From positions 1 through 46,927 of the forward strand of contig JAJDVB010000089.1 of the NCBI GenBank assembly GCA_022826345.1: DNA of 46,927 bases. Reading direction: 5' to 3'. The notes beneath the pieces were generated by a model that had not been told where the DNA came from, searched no databases, and worked only from the letters and a program-made list of their open reading frames with translations. Both the position numbers and the translations under genes were made by a program. The DNA comes from Alphaproteobacteria bacterium. GTDB lineage: Bacteria > Pseudomonadota > Alphaproteobacteria > UBA828. This document shows positions 24,801 through 31,912 of this stretch, piece after piece; position 1 is the stretch's first letter, and every line of letters starts with the position of its first letter.

Positions 24801-26410
24801 TCCGGAGCTTCGTCGTCGTTGTCGTCATCGGCATCGGCGTCGACGCGCTGCACGGTCTGCGGCACGAGTGTCTCCGGCACGAGTGTCTCCCAGCCGGCGC
24901 CGATGCGGTACTCGGCGGCGAGATGGCGCTCGTGCGCCTGGCCGGCGAGGACCACGCTCTCGAGCTGGGCGTCGGACAGCAGGCCCTCGGTCACCACCTT
25001 CTCGGGCAGTATCGGACGGTACGAGGGCATTGGGTGCGAGACGGCCGCCATGGCGCCGGACTGCACCAGCGGGGTCGGGTGCTCGACGGCGCCGGGCACG
25101 TGGATGCTGGATGCCCGCCATCGTGCGTAGGGTCCCGAGGGCTGCGCGCCCTTGGGGGGACCGCCGCCGGCCGGCACCGCCTCGTAGGCGAGCTCGGACA
25201 CAACGCCCCAGTCGTGCTCGACCGTCGGCGTCTCCTGCCGGGCGGTACGGGGCCGCCTGGCCCGCCTGGGACGGGGCGCGGGCGCCTGGCCGAACAGGTC
25301 AGCGCCGGGCACGGGCTCGACACTCGTGCAGGAGATGGGACGCCGCGCCGGCACGGTGCCGGTGACCGCCTGCAACAGATGGCCGGCGTCGCGCACCGGG
25401 TGGCCGGCGTATGTCTGCGCGTGCTTCTCACCGCCCCTGTCGAGAACGGTGAGGCGGGTGTCGAAGCTGGTGCCGCGCCGCGCATAGGCGCGGCCGTCGA
25501 TGGGCGCGGTAAACGCGACCTGCGCGGGCGGGTCGAGGGAGGCGAAGGCGTCCTCCCACGCGGCATCGCCGGGGACGCAGTGCGCCGACGAGATCGCCAC
25601 CAGCCGTCCGCCGGGCGGTAGCATCGAACAGGCCGAGCGGATATGATGCAGATCCGCGTGATGGCGGATGCGCTGGACCCCCGGACTTGCCGAGAAGGGC
25701 GGATTCATCAGGACCACGGTGGGGCGCAGTTCGGGCAGCCGGTCTCTGATCGACTCCGCGTTGTGGCGGGTGACGGTGCTTCCCGGGAACAGCCCGGCGA
25801 GGAGTCCGGAGCGGACGACGGCGAGCTCGTTGAGGTGAAGCGCGTTGGGGTCCTTGCCGAGCGCAAGCTGCGCCATCACGGCCAACACACCGGTGCCCGC
25901 GCTGGGCTCCAGCACCACGTCGCCGGGCCGGATCATCGCGGCCTGCAGCAACGCGTAAGCGAGCGGCAGCGGCGTCGAGAACTGCTGATACTTGAGCTGG
26001 TCTTCGGAGCGCCGGGTCTGGGAGGGTTCGAGGGCCGCGAGGGTCTCCAGCATGCGCAGCATGGCGGCGGGACCGCCGGGACCGGCGCCGGCCTCGCGCT
26101 GCATGGCGCGGCCGTAGCGCTGGAGGAAGAGCACCACCGCCGCCTCGGTCGCCTCGTAGGCGTCCTTCCAGAGCCAGGCGCCGTCCGCGTCGGAGGCGCC
26201 GAAGGCCTGCGTCAGCGCATCGCGCAACGAGCGGGCATCAAGGGCGCGGCCAGCCTCCAGCACGGGGAGCAGAGTGCGGGCCGCGGCCAGCAGCGCGGCG
26301 GGCGCGGACCGGGGCTCCGGTCGCGGGGCGGCGGCTTCGGCGTTGGCACGTGCGGGGACGGCGGCGGGTGGGCGTGCGGGCGCGGCCGGCGCCGGGTGGG
26401 CGTCGAGCAT
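21842..26410 (-). CDS. Methyltransferase-helicase fusion (strawberry-notch/DarB-like)
   Basis: This 1522-residue protein has an N-terminal adenine-N6-methyltransferase-like domain with EPSAGTG (residues 168-174, cofactor loop) and NPPF (236-239, catalytic). It is followed by a superfamily 2 helicase of the strawberry-notch type: GDGTGCGKGRQ at 564-574, DEAH at 681-684, YVSATGATTVPG, and a late motif QGLGRTHRTHQ. Methyltransferase-helicase proteins of this build include phage P1 DarB, which protects incoming DNA from restriction, and they are common on large plasmids. A protective role in the recipient is therefore plausible but unproven. A perfect 15-bp tandem duplication (24861-24890) repeats ETLVP in the linker. 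The start at 26410 is preceded by GGAG; the frame could extend to 26515. Confidence 0.9.
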   Translation of the reverse strand: MLDAHPAPAAPARPPAAVPARANAEAAAPRPEPRSAPAALLAAARTLLPVLEAGRALDARSLRDALTQAFGASDADGAWLWKDAYEATEAAVVLFLQRYGRAMQREAGAGPGGPAAMLRMLETLAALEPSQTRRSEDQLKYQQFSTPLPLAYALLQAAMIRPGDVVLEPSAGTGVLAVMAQLALGKDPNALHLNELAVVRSGLLAGLFPGSTVTRHNAESIRDRLPELRPTVVLMNPPFSASPGVQRIRHHADLHHIRSACSMLPPGGRLVAISSAHCVPGDAAWEDAFASLDPPAQVAFTAPIDGRAYARRGTSFDTRLTVLDRGGEKHAQTYAGHPVRDAGHLLQAVTGTVPARRPISCTSVEPVPGADLFGQAPAPRPRRARRPRTARQETPTVEHDWGVVSELAYEAVPAGGGPPKGAQPSGPYARWRASSIHVPGAVEHPTPLVQSGAMAAVSHPMPSYRPILPEKVVTEGLLSDAQLESVVLAGQAHERHLAAEYRIGAGWETLVPETLVPQTVQRVDADADDDNDDEAPDSQDDSELVDADEPLSDPVRFRRGWMLGDGTGCGKGRQVAAIVLDQWLRGQKRALWLSQSDKLLEDTRRDWCAVGGREDDVIPLGKVRQGADIPHAQGILFATYATLRSPARQGKPSRLDQIVAWLADGDDQDARHAFQGVIVFDEAHAMANAAGSKSERGETKPSQQGRAGLRLQNALPDARILYVSATGATTVPGLAYARRLGLWASGETSFETRTAFVAAMEAGGVAAMEVVARDLKALGLYQARALSYDGVEVDILEHSLTPEQRRIYDSYAGAFKIIHRNIQEALKATGIVDGEDTLNKNAKSAAISAFEGAKQLFFGHLLTSMKCPSLIRAIEADLDEGRSAVVQLVSTGEALMERRIAEIPASEWDDLSIDLTPREYVLNYLEHAFPVQLQEPFEDDDGNLMSRPVFDAHNNPVLCQEALAKRDALIQKLGALPPVQSALDQIIHRFGHDAVAEITGRSRRVLRIEDARGERLALRSRPASANLAETAAFMDGEKRILVFSMAGGIGRSYHADLGCPNTERRTHYLLEPGWRADQAIQGLGRTHRTHQASAPLFRPVATDVKGERRFIATIARRLDSLGAITRGQRDSQTAMGGDDTALFRASDNLESLYAKSALRQFYIALWRGHIAGWSLKDFEEATGLKLTWEGNLKEDLPPMPQFLNRLLALPIDEQNQLFTALETRIEANIEIAVEAGTFERGVETIVADSLSVASRETVFTHEGSGAETEIVKIARKDRLEPLGADAAIELHAATSGKPPRLIVNGQSKRAALVMDAPARTLDDGDVQERVRLVRPAVRETMARAALEASQWRPAGEDRWRALWDVEIAGLPSHRESRFWLVAGLLLPIWDRLPDESMRVRRLLADDGEHLIGRVLGPTEVSEFRAALGLDGGPGLTAAEIHDEIMVRGASFHLSNGWKLARRRLMGAFRIEIEGPADTDTDTLKRMGCIAEIVSWRTRLFAPDRATLERVVDRWPIAAPQAS

Positions 26411-27176
26411 GGGCAGGCTCCGATGACCAGGGTGCGGGAATGGCCGCAGCGGCACGGCGCGGGGGCACTGCCCTCCACGCGGCTCCGTCCGGCCTGTCCG
26501 ACGACCGCCGCCCATGCTCCTGGCGGCGAAGGGCGCGGCGGCGGCTAGGTCGCGTGGCCGGTCAGCGGCGGGAATTCCGATCCCGAACGGCGGACGCCGC
26601 GAGAGCGGGTCCGGGCTCCGTCAGTATCGCGGTCTCAGGGCTGGAAGGGCGTGGGCATAGGGCGCGCGGCGGGTTGTCTCCCGCCGCACCGCACGGCGCC
26701 GGCTGGCCGGACTGGAGGCGGCGAGAGGTGCGGGGACGTGGGGTGGGAAGCGTTCAGGCCGCCGGGCGGCCGGGGATCAGCCCGGAGCGACGGGCTCGAC
26801 GCAGCGCGGGTTGTCGTTGGCCGGACGGTTGACATGCGTGCTCACGGGATGCTGATCCACCTAAATCTATTCCAGTGGCAAATAATATAATTGATTACTG
26901 GCCCAGCACCAAACGTGATGCCTGGTGTGGGGAGTATAAAGACAAACAACCTACAATCGGAGGCGTTACTGGTACTTATTAGGAACAAGACAAAGGGGAC
27001 AGTCCGTAGACTGCCCCCTTCCCAAGACTTAAATCTGAAACTGTTGTATCAATCTGACTATCTCTACTATCAGCCTTAGGATCAAGATTATTATTCTTGT
27101 TGGCTCTCTCACTTTTTGCGTCCTTTCCACGCTTGAGTGAGAGTCGGCGGTGATTGCGCGGGTGGCGATCATCGCC
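26411..27176. other. Gene-free junction between GC-rich backbone and AT-rich island
   Basis: No gene is supported here. Base composition drops sharply near 26830-26890. Before the drop, a hairpin with 8-bp arms (GCGGCGGG/CCCGCCGC) lies at 26666-26687. After it, AAGGGG-A-CAGT pairs with ACTG-C-CCCCTT at 26993-27020 (loop CCGTAG), a terminator-like stem without a T-run. The first part probably holds the promoter of the methyltransferase-helicase gene. Confidence 0.5.
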
Positions 27177-27205
27177 AACCCCGGTGCCCCGGTGGCACCG
27201 GGGTT
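27177..27205. terminator. Perfect 12-bp stem-loop at the island's left side
   Basis: AACCCCGGTGCC (27177-27188) pairs exactly with GGCACCGGGGTT (27194-27205), loop CCGGT. It touches the stop codon of the minus-strand frame at 27205-27471. There is no T-run on either strand, so it may be a bidirectional stop or an mRNA-stabilising structure. Confidence 0.5.
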
Positions 27206-27471
27206 CAGTTAAGCACATACAGGCGGAGGGTCAAGCGCCAAACAGGCTTATTTCTGGTCTCAAAGTGATGCGCTACCTTTTCTAGAGCCTTCCCGTCCGG
27301 GGCATGCATTTGCTCCAGCCCGTGATTCTTTGCCGCTTGGTCTGTCACTTCGGCGAACCACTTGATCCCACAAACAACTGATACATTACCCAAAAAGGGG
27401 ACTAAGAATCGTCCTCGTCGCCCCCATGATTCACGCAGTGCACGTAAATCTGTAAAGTGAGGTGGTTGCAT
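27205..27471 (-). CDS. Hypothetical protein of the low-GC island
   Basis: This 88-residue frame begins MQPPHFTDLRALRESWGRRG, with a hydrophobic middle (RFLVPFLGNVSVVCGIKWF) and a basic end. Composition is plausible for a real protein, but there is no clear ribosome-binding site and no recognisable family. It could also be a remnant of a longer gene. It ends exactly at the strong stem-loop at 27177-27205. Confidence 0.4.
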   Translation of the reverse strand: MQPPHFTDLRALRESWGRRGRFLVPFLGNVSVVCGIKWFAEVTDQAAKNHGLEQMHAPDGKALEKVAHHFETRNKPVWRLTLRLYVLN

Positions 27472-27704
27472 TTGAAACTTGGCGCGTAGGACATACGCTT
27501 CCGCACACTGTTTCTAGCTATTTACTTCAAGGCTTCTTCATAGTTCTAGATATTATCCGATCTCTCGGGATCACGCGGATTGGTGTTCATTGGCATAGCC
27601 GCCTCATAGGTGAGACTGGGTCATGGGCATCAAGGCCCTTGGTTGCGGATACAGCCAGGGGCCACCTTTTCACGTCGGACTGGACTGATTAAGGAGATTA
27701 CGCT

Positions 27705-27794
27705 ATGCTATTGTGCTCGCACTACCTGAGCTTCACGAGGTCGGAGCGTAAAAATGCCCCTCTGGAAAATGGAACAGATAACTCCCTACTTTGA
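27705..27794 (+). CDS. Possible 29-residue leader peptide
   Basis: ATG 27705 lies eight bases after a strong AAGGAG (27691-27696) and opens a frame MLLCSHYLSFTRSERKNAPL that ends at TGA 27792-27794. It overlaps the start of the next gene (ATG 27754) in another frame. It could be a translated leader that opens the next gene's start site, or a chance frame. Confidence 0.35.
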   Translation: MLLCSHYLSFTRSERKNAPLENGTDNSLL

Positions 27795-28206
27795 AAAAGT
27801 GGAGAATCGCGCCAAACATGATATAGTCGGCGTAAAGTTGGTCAAGGATTGCTTAACAAATTCCGAAGTTGGGACAATAAACCTTATGGAAGCTGGAGGC
27901 TCATACGAATTTCGAAGAGACGGAGAATTTCAGAAGGAAAAGTTTGGTTCTCCTACCATCATCGCTAATACAGTAGCTAAGGTCTCTCCTGTCTATCGGG
28001 ACGATAATCCCGATATACACTCGTATGAAAAAGCGGCTAAAGCTCTCTATAAGGTCTATTGGAGACATCTTTCCTTTTGGGGAAAGTTGCATAGGTTGGC
28101 TTATAAGTGGTCCCTTCCTATGATAGCGGTAACATTGGTCCTGATACTTATTGAAGTAATTGCTTTGTATTTAACATACCACCAAATTCTAGGCGGGACT
28201 AATTGA
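27754..28206 (+). CDS. Small membrane-anchored hypothetical protein
   Basis: This 150-residue protein has a soluble N-terminal part (residues 1-115) and one C-terminal membrane helix (LPMIAVTLVLILIEVIALYL, about 121-140), so it is a tail-anchored type. CGGAG lies about nine bases before the ATG. Codon use is AT-rich, unlike the backbone. Its last 8 bases overlap the end of the convergent mrr gene. The family is not recognised; being paired with a restriction enzyme in a foreign island makes a defence-related role possible. Confidence 0.65.
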   Translation: MPLWKMEQITPYFEKVENRAKHDIVGVKLVKDCLTNSEVGTINLMEAGGSYEFRRDGEFQKEKFGSPTIIANTVAKVSPVYRDDNPDIHSYEKAAKALYKVYWRHLSFWGKLHRLAYKWSLPMIAVTLVLILIEVIALYLTYHQILGGTN

Positions 28207-29110
28207 GATCGAAGTAGTCCTCGTCGACTCCCTTGATCTCGTAGTTACTCAATGTGCGCACGCCAATACTGTGGCGCACCATCAGACGGGCTAACTCCAT
28301 TCCGTCAATCAGTATTATTCTATTTGTACTGTTTTCTGCGCTACGTATTGCGGACTCGGTAAACCTAGATGTGGTGACGAATACACCACGGGTCTCACCT
28401 GCAAGATTGAGTGCGCCCACAAACTCTCGAATGTCACCAGGACTTACGTGGTTGTCGGAAGCATACCTCTTTGCTTGAACAAGTATCTTGTCTAATAGAC
28501 CGAGCTTATCTTGTAAGACTTTGGCATCGATCCCATCGTCACCTGCCTTACCAGTCACTCTAGTCTCGCCGTAACCCATAGTTTCAAGCAAGCTCGCAAC
28601 CGTTTTCTCCAAAAATGAAGGCTTAGCGTTGCGTAGCCGTTCCAACACTTCGGCCTCAAGCATTATACGCATTTCTTCAGCTACACGGCCTAAAGTCTCT
28701 TCTGGCGTTTCGCTGGTAGCATCAACAGTTTGATTCAGCTTTCCCGACTGCTGCCCTCTCTCCCGCATTCCGTCCTTCCAGATAGCAAATGTGACATACT
28801 CGTTATATAGAATTTTATCGTCAATTCGTTCGGGGTTTCGAGCTAGGAGCTCCTTTCCAACGGGCGTCAGACGATACACTCCGCGACTTACTATCTGCAA
28901 GAGACCAGCACGGTTTAACCCTAGACGTGCCCATTGAATACGCGCCGCAAAACGAGTCTGACCACTCGGTATTAGTTCTGCTATTTCTTCATCGGTCAGA
29001 CCTATAGATGCGGCGACACGTTCACGTAATGTGGAAAGAGTTGTGTCCGATCCGTCTGCTAGGGCCTGCAATATCGGGAGCATCAAAGATTGGTAGTTCG
29101 GTATGGGCAT
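28199..29110 (-). CDS. mrr: Mrr-family restriction endonuclease
   Basis: This 303-residue protein has an N-terminal winged-helix Mrr_N domain (MPIPNYQSLMLPILQALADG, VYRLTPVGKELL). The C-terminal nuclease domain has GYGETRVTGKAGDDGIDAKV (G190-D195) and V-Q212-A-K214-RY, the D...QxK variant of the PD-(D/E)xK fold used by Mrr. Mrr enzymes cut methylated DNA and need no partner methyltransferase. Codon use is distinctly less GC-rich than in the surrounding genes, so this gene and its neighbour were probably acquired together. Start ATG 29110. Confidence 0.92.
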   Translation of the reverse strand: MPIPNYQSLMLPILQALADGSDTTLSTLRERVAASIGLTDEEIAELIPSGQTRFAARIQWARLGLNRAGLLQIVSRGVYRLTPVGKELLARNPERIDDKILYNEYVTFAIWKDGMRERGQQSGKLNQTVDATSETPEETLGRVAEEMRIMLEAEVLERLRNAKPSFLEKTVASLLETMGYGETRVTGKAGDDGIDAKVLQDKLGLLDKILVQAKRYASDNHVSPGDIREFVGALNLAGETRGVFVTTSRFTESAIRSAENSTNRIILIDGMELARLMVRHSIGVRTLSNYEIKGVDEDYFDLN

Positions 29111-29352
29111 GTGATCGTTTCCGGGTCGGGACGGTCATGGATTCAGAGGCCATCCTACCCGATGCTGGCGGTCAGCGCAGGTCGTAAATTATTGTCACGT
29201 GCCAAAGTCAAACTGATACACTACCCATCCGCTCGTGCAACTCCCGCCATGTCATGCGCTGGGTGCATCGACCACACATTCCGCGAACCTACCCGCAGCG
29301 GGGGCAGGCTGTCATGTTGTTGTTGCAATGTTCTTATGCACGACTAGCGCCC

Positions 29353-29625
29353 ATGCACGAGAATTACAACATCCCGGTCGAGCGGGACGACCTGCTGTCC
29401 ACCGCCGAGATGGCGTTGTTCAAGGCGCAGCGATTGTGGCCGAAGAAGTACGTGCCGGGCGATCATGACCGCCTCAAGCCGATGGCTGTGGTGGAACACC
29501 TTGAGCTGTGCGCCATGCGCTGCTTCCGGCGGCCTCCGGCGCCCCATCACAGTACCCCGCCCCCCTTCGGCACGCCACGGCGGAGCGGCGGCGGGGAAAG
29601 TGAGGACGGCGCGCCGGACGGATGA
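29353..29625 (+). CDS. Small hypothetical protein, possibly truncated
   Basis: This 90-residue frame begins MHENYNIPVERDDLLSTAEM and reads well through ALFKAQRLWPKKYVPGDHDR and VVEHLELCAMRCFR. It then turns Pro/Gly/Arg-rich, as if the true coding end were lost. No good ribosome-binding site precedes ATG 29353. It lies at the right border of the low-GC island, where GC-rich sequence resumes. It may be a remnant of a gene interrupted by the island; the family is not recognised. Confidence 0.4.
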   Translation: MHENYNIPVERDDLLSTAEMALFKAQRLWPKKYVPGDHDRLKPMAVVEHLELCAMRCFRRPPAPHHSTPPPFGTPRRSGGGESEDGAPDG

Positions 29626-29641
29626 CGGGGGCCGGGGCGCT

Positions 29642-30385
29642 TCAGAGCAGTCCTTTTTCCTTGAAGCTGAACGCGGCGCCCGCCGTGACGACGATGTGGT
29701 CGTGAAGATCGACGTCGATGGTCTTGAGGGCGTCGCGGAGCCGGGCGGTCATCTCGACGTCCGCCCTTGACGGGGTGGGGTCGTTCGAGGGGTGCGGGTG
29801 TACCACGACCAGGGCGGACGCGCCCACCTCGAGCGCACGAACGCAGACCTGGCGGGGATAGACCGGGGTGTGGTTGACCGTGCCGGTCTGCAGCAGCTCG
29901 TCGCGGATCAGCCGGTTCTTCGTATCGAGGTACAACGCCCGGAACTCTTCGACGTCTCGGTGCGCCGCCAGGGTGCGGCAATACTCGACGACCTTTTCGT
30001 AGGTCGCGAGCTGCGGATGGAACCTCTCGGGCAGCGCGGCCCTGGCCATGCCGATGCCGAGCGCCTCGGCGGTTTTGACGGCGGCGATGCCGGCCTCGCC
30101 CAGGCCGGCGACGGCGTGCAGGGTGTCGGTCCGGGCCGCGAGGACGCGGGCGGGCGAGCCGAAGGTGTCGAGCAGAACCGAAGCGAGCCGCGCGGCTTCG
30201 GCGGAGGGGTGCGATCCCGCCAGCAGGAGCTGCAAGAGCTCACGGTCGTCGACGGCCTCGCGCCCGGCGCGGAGGAAGCGCGCGCGCAGCTCGTCGTGAA
30301 CAATACTGGCGGGATGCGGCTCTGCGTGCGCGGGGAACGGCGTCACGTCGCGGAGGCCGGCGGAAGTGGTGTCGGAGAGAGTCAT
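29642..30385 (-). CDS. radC: RadC-like JAB/MPN-domain protein
   Basis: This 247-residue protein has helix-hairpin-helix-like repeats at about residues 40-115 and a C-terminal MPN/JAB domain with HPHPSNDPTPSRAD (196-209), which supplies the metal ligands His, His and Asp. The usual motif is HNHPSGDPTPS, so two positions vary but the ligands are kept. RadC-like proteins are very common on mobile elements; their biochemical role is unsettled despite the name. Start ATG 30385 overlaps the upstream stop (ATGA), so it is co-translated with the preceding small gene. Confidence 0.92.
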   Translation of the reverse strand: MTLSDTTSAGLRDVTPFPAHAEPHPASIVHDELRARFLRAGREAVDDRELLQLLLAGSHPSAEAARLASVLLDTFGSPARVLAARTDTLHAVAGLGEAGIAAVKTAEALGIGMARAALPERFHPQLATYEKVVEYCRTLAAHRDVEEFRALYLDTKNRLIRDELLQTGTVNHTPVYPRQVCVRALEVGASALVVVHPHPSNDPTPSRADVEMTARLRDALKTIDVDLHDHIVVTAGAAFSFKEKGLL

Positions 30386-30726
30386 CGCCCCGTCCTCCGG
30401 AGCTTGGCCACGAGTGCATCGACGATGTCGGGAGTGGCGCCGCAGGCCTCGCCCCAGCCGCGCAGGTTGCGCTCGAAGTCCTCCAGCGAGCCCAGATGGG
30501 CGTTGAACAGCGGATCGTCGCTGGTGGCGGCGAGGACGGAGTTGCCGGAGACGGCGATGCCCGTGATGGCCGGGTCGGTCATCGGCTCCAGGTCGAGCAG
30601 CCAAACGAGGAAGGCCGCGAACATTGGCGACAGGATCTCGCCCCGGCGCGGGTCCATGGGGTGTCTGACCGGGGGCGGTGCGGGCGGGATATCAGGGATC
30701 GCGAGGGCGGCGCTCGAATGGGGCAT
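30382..30726 (-). CDS. Small hypothetical protein upstream of radC
   Basis: This 114-residue protein has a Pro-rich N-terminus, a hydrophobic segment (SPMFAAFLVWLLDLEPM) and a helical end (SLEDFERNLRGWGEACG, DALVAKLRR). GGAG lies seven to ten bases before ATG 30726; ATG 30657 is an alternative. It overlaps radC by four bases. The family is not recognised. Confidence 0.6.
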   Translation of the reverse strand: MPHSSAALAIPDIPPAPPPVRHPMDPRRGEILSPMFAAFLVWLLDLEPMTDPAITGIAVSGNSVLAATSDDPLFNAHLGSLEDFERNLRGWGEACGATPDIVDALVAKLRRTGR

Positions 30727-30902
30727 GGCACGGCTCCATGACGGGGAATGGAAACGCCCCGCCGAGGGCGGAGAGACCGCGGCGGGGCGTCGAGGAGAGC
30801 GGGAGGCGGCGCCGGAGGCCTCCAGGTTCCGCGCCGCTCGCCCGACCGGAGCCGGCCTTCGCTCCTGGCGGTGCCGGAGAGACCGGAGTGGTGAAGGCGC
30901 GT

Positions 30903-31319
30903 TCAGTCGTCTTCAGGCCACATGATGGTGATCGCGGGCCGGCCCTCGTCGCCGGCGCCGATTACCACGATGGGGAAGTGCTTCCGGGGCGGCCAGTTGC
31001 TGTCGCGGAGGTCTTTGCGGATGTCACGCACCAGCACGCACATCCTCACGCGGTCGCTGTCGGAGGCGCGGAGCGCGTAGTGGCGCGCCATCCAGAGGAC
31101 GTCCCAGAGCCGGCCGGCCTCGTCTTGGAAGCCGCGGTAGCCCTCGGGCAGGGCGATCAGGCGGTTCCACACGGTGCGCGTGACGGCGACGGGGATGGTG
31201 AAGCCCGCTTCGCGCGCGGTGTCGGAGACGTCGACGAGGATGCCGTCCTCGATCGCCTGGGCGCGGGTGTAGGCGTCGATCACGGGAGCGAATGCGGTGG
31301 CGTGGCCGGGTTCGGGCAT
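30903..31319 (-). CDS. DUF6573-like protein
   Basis: This 138-residue protein carries YTRAQAIEDGILVDVSDTAR and GFTIPVAVTRTVWNRLIALP at residues 16-57. This opening is typical of DUF6573 proteins found on plasmids and phages. Later come RMCVLVRDIRKDLRDSNW and the acidic end MWPEDD. The function is unknown. The start is put at ATG 31319 rather than at the upstream in-frame ATG 31436 because the family begins here. Confidence 0.75.
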   Translation of the reverse strand: MPEPGHATAFAPVIDAYTRAQAIEDGILVDVSDTAREAGFTIPVAVTRTVWNRLIALPEGYRGFQDEAGRLWDVLWMARHYALRASDSDRVRMCVLVRDIRKDLRDSNWPPRKHFPIVVIGAGDEGRPAITIMWPEDD

Positions 31320-31414
31320 AATCGGATTCCTGTGCGGGGAAGAGGCGGCGGCGATCGGTCCGGCCGGGGAGCGGGTGCGTTCGCTCTCCGGCCGGATGAG
31401 GCTCCTGCTCACGG

Positions 31415-31912
31415 TCATCGGGCGACGACGCCCCACCCCTCCAGCCGAACGACAGCCTTGCCGCCGCGGACATCGACGGCAGGTGCTCCGTTGGCGTCGC
31501 GACGGATGGTGACCACCGGCTTGTTGGCGGGCGGCGGCGGAGGGTCGGACACCTCGGTGGTCACGGTGCCGGCGCTGACCTCGTCCTCGAAGCGGATGCG
31601 GACGGTGCCCCCGGTGACTTCAATTCCGCCGGGCGGCCGGGGGTCGATGAGGGTGACGATGGGAGGCTCGCCCTTCTCGGTGAACCTGGCCCGAACAGGC
31701 AGGGACTTGTCGTCGTCCCACGGATCCTCGTCGCGGCCGATGCAGCAAGTGTCAACAAACGTGGCTCCGCAATGATCCACCGACTTCCAGTTGGGGTCCT
31801 GGTTGGCGACCTCGATGGCCTTCTCCAGCGCCTCCTCGAGCGTGTCCGCTTCGACGGAGACGGTGTTCGCGAAGTAGCCGGCGTAGGCAGCTTGAACCGT
31901 GTACCAGGTCAT
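31415..31912 (-). CDS. Hypothetical protein coupled to the GHKL ATPase
   Basis: This 165-residue protein begins MTWYTVQAAYAGYFANTVSV and has a Glu/Ala helix (LEEALEKAIEVANQDPNW), a CC pair (FVDTCCIG) and a beta-rich second half ending VVRLEGWGVVAR. Its ATG overlaps the stop of the GHKL ATPase gene by four bases, so the two products are probably made together and may act together. The family is not recognised. Confidence 0.7.
   Translation of the reverse strand: MTWYTVQAAYAGYFANTVSVEADTLEEALEKAIEVANQDPNWKSVDHCGATFVDTCCIGRDEDPWDDDKSLPVRARFTEKGEPPIVTLIDPRPPGGIEVTGGTVRIRFEDEVSAGTVTTEVSDPPPPPANKPVVTIRRDANGAPAVDVRGGKAVVRLEGWGVVAR

Noticed and set aside
22055..25621. Long plus-strand frames (500-660 codons) opposite the methyltransferase-helicase gene
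   Set aside because: They contain no recognisable motif, while the minus strand has a continuous, motif-rich protein over the same span.
26891..27079. 62-codon plus-strand frame in the AT-rich junction
   Set aside because: No ribosome-binding site, and it runs across the terminator-like stem at 26993-27020.
27462..27692. 76-codon plus-strand frame starting within the end of the 88-residue minus-strand gene
   Set aside because: No initiation signal and no recognisable features; it is probably the leader of the gene at 27754.
29150..29230. Promoter for mrr with TTGACT on the minus strand
   Set aside because: With a 17-base spacer the -10 box would be only TTTACG, and better-looking AT words are at poor spacing; not convincing enough to annotate.
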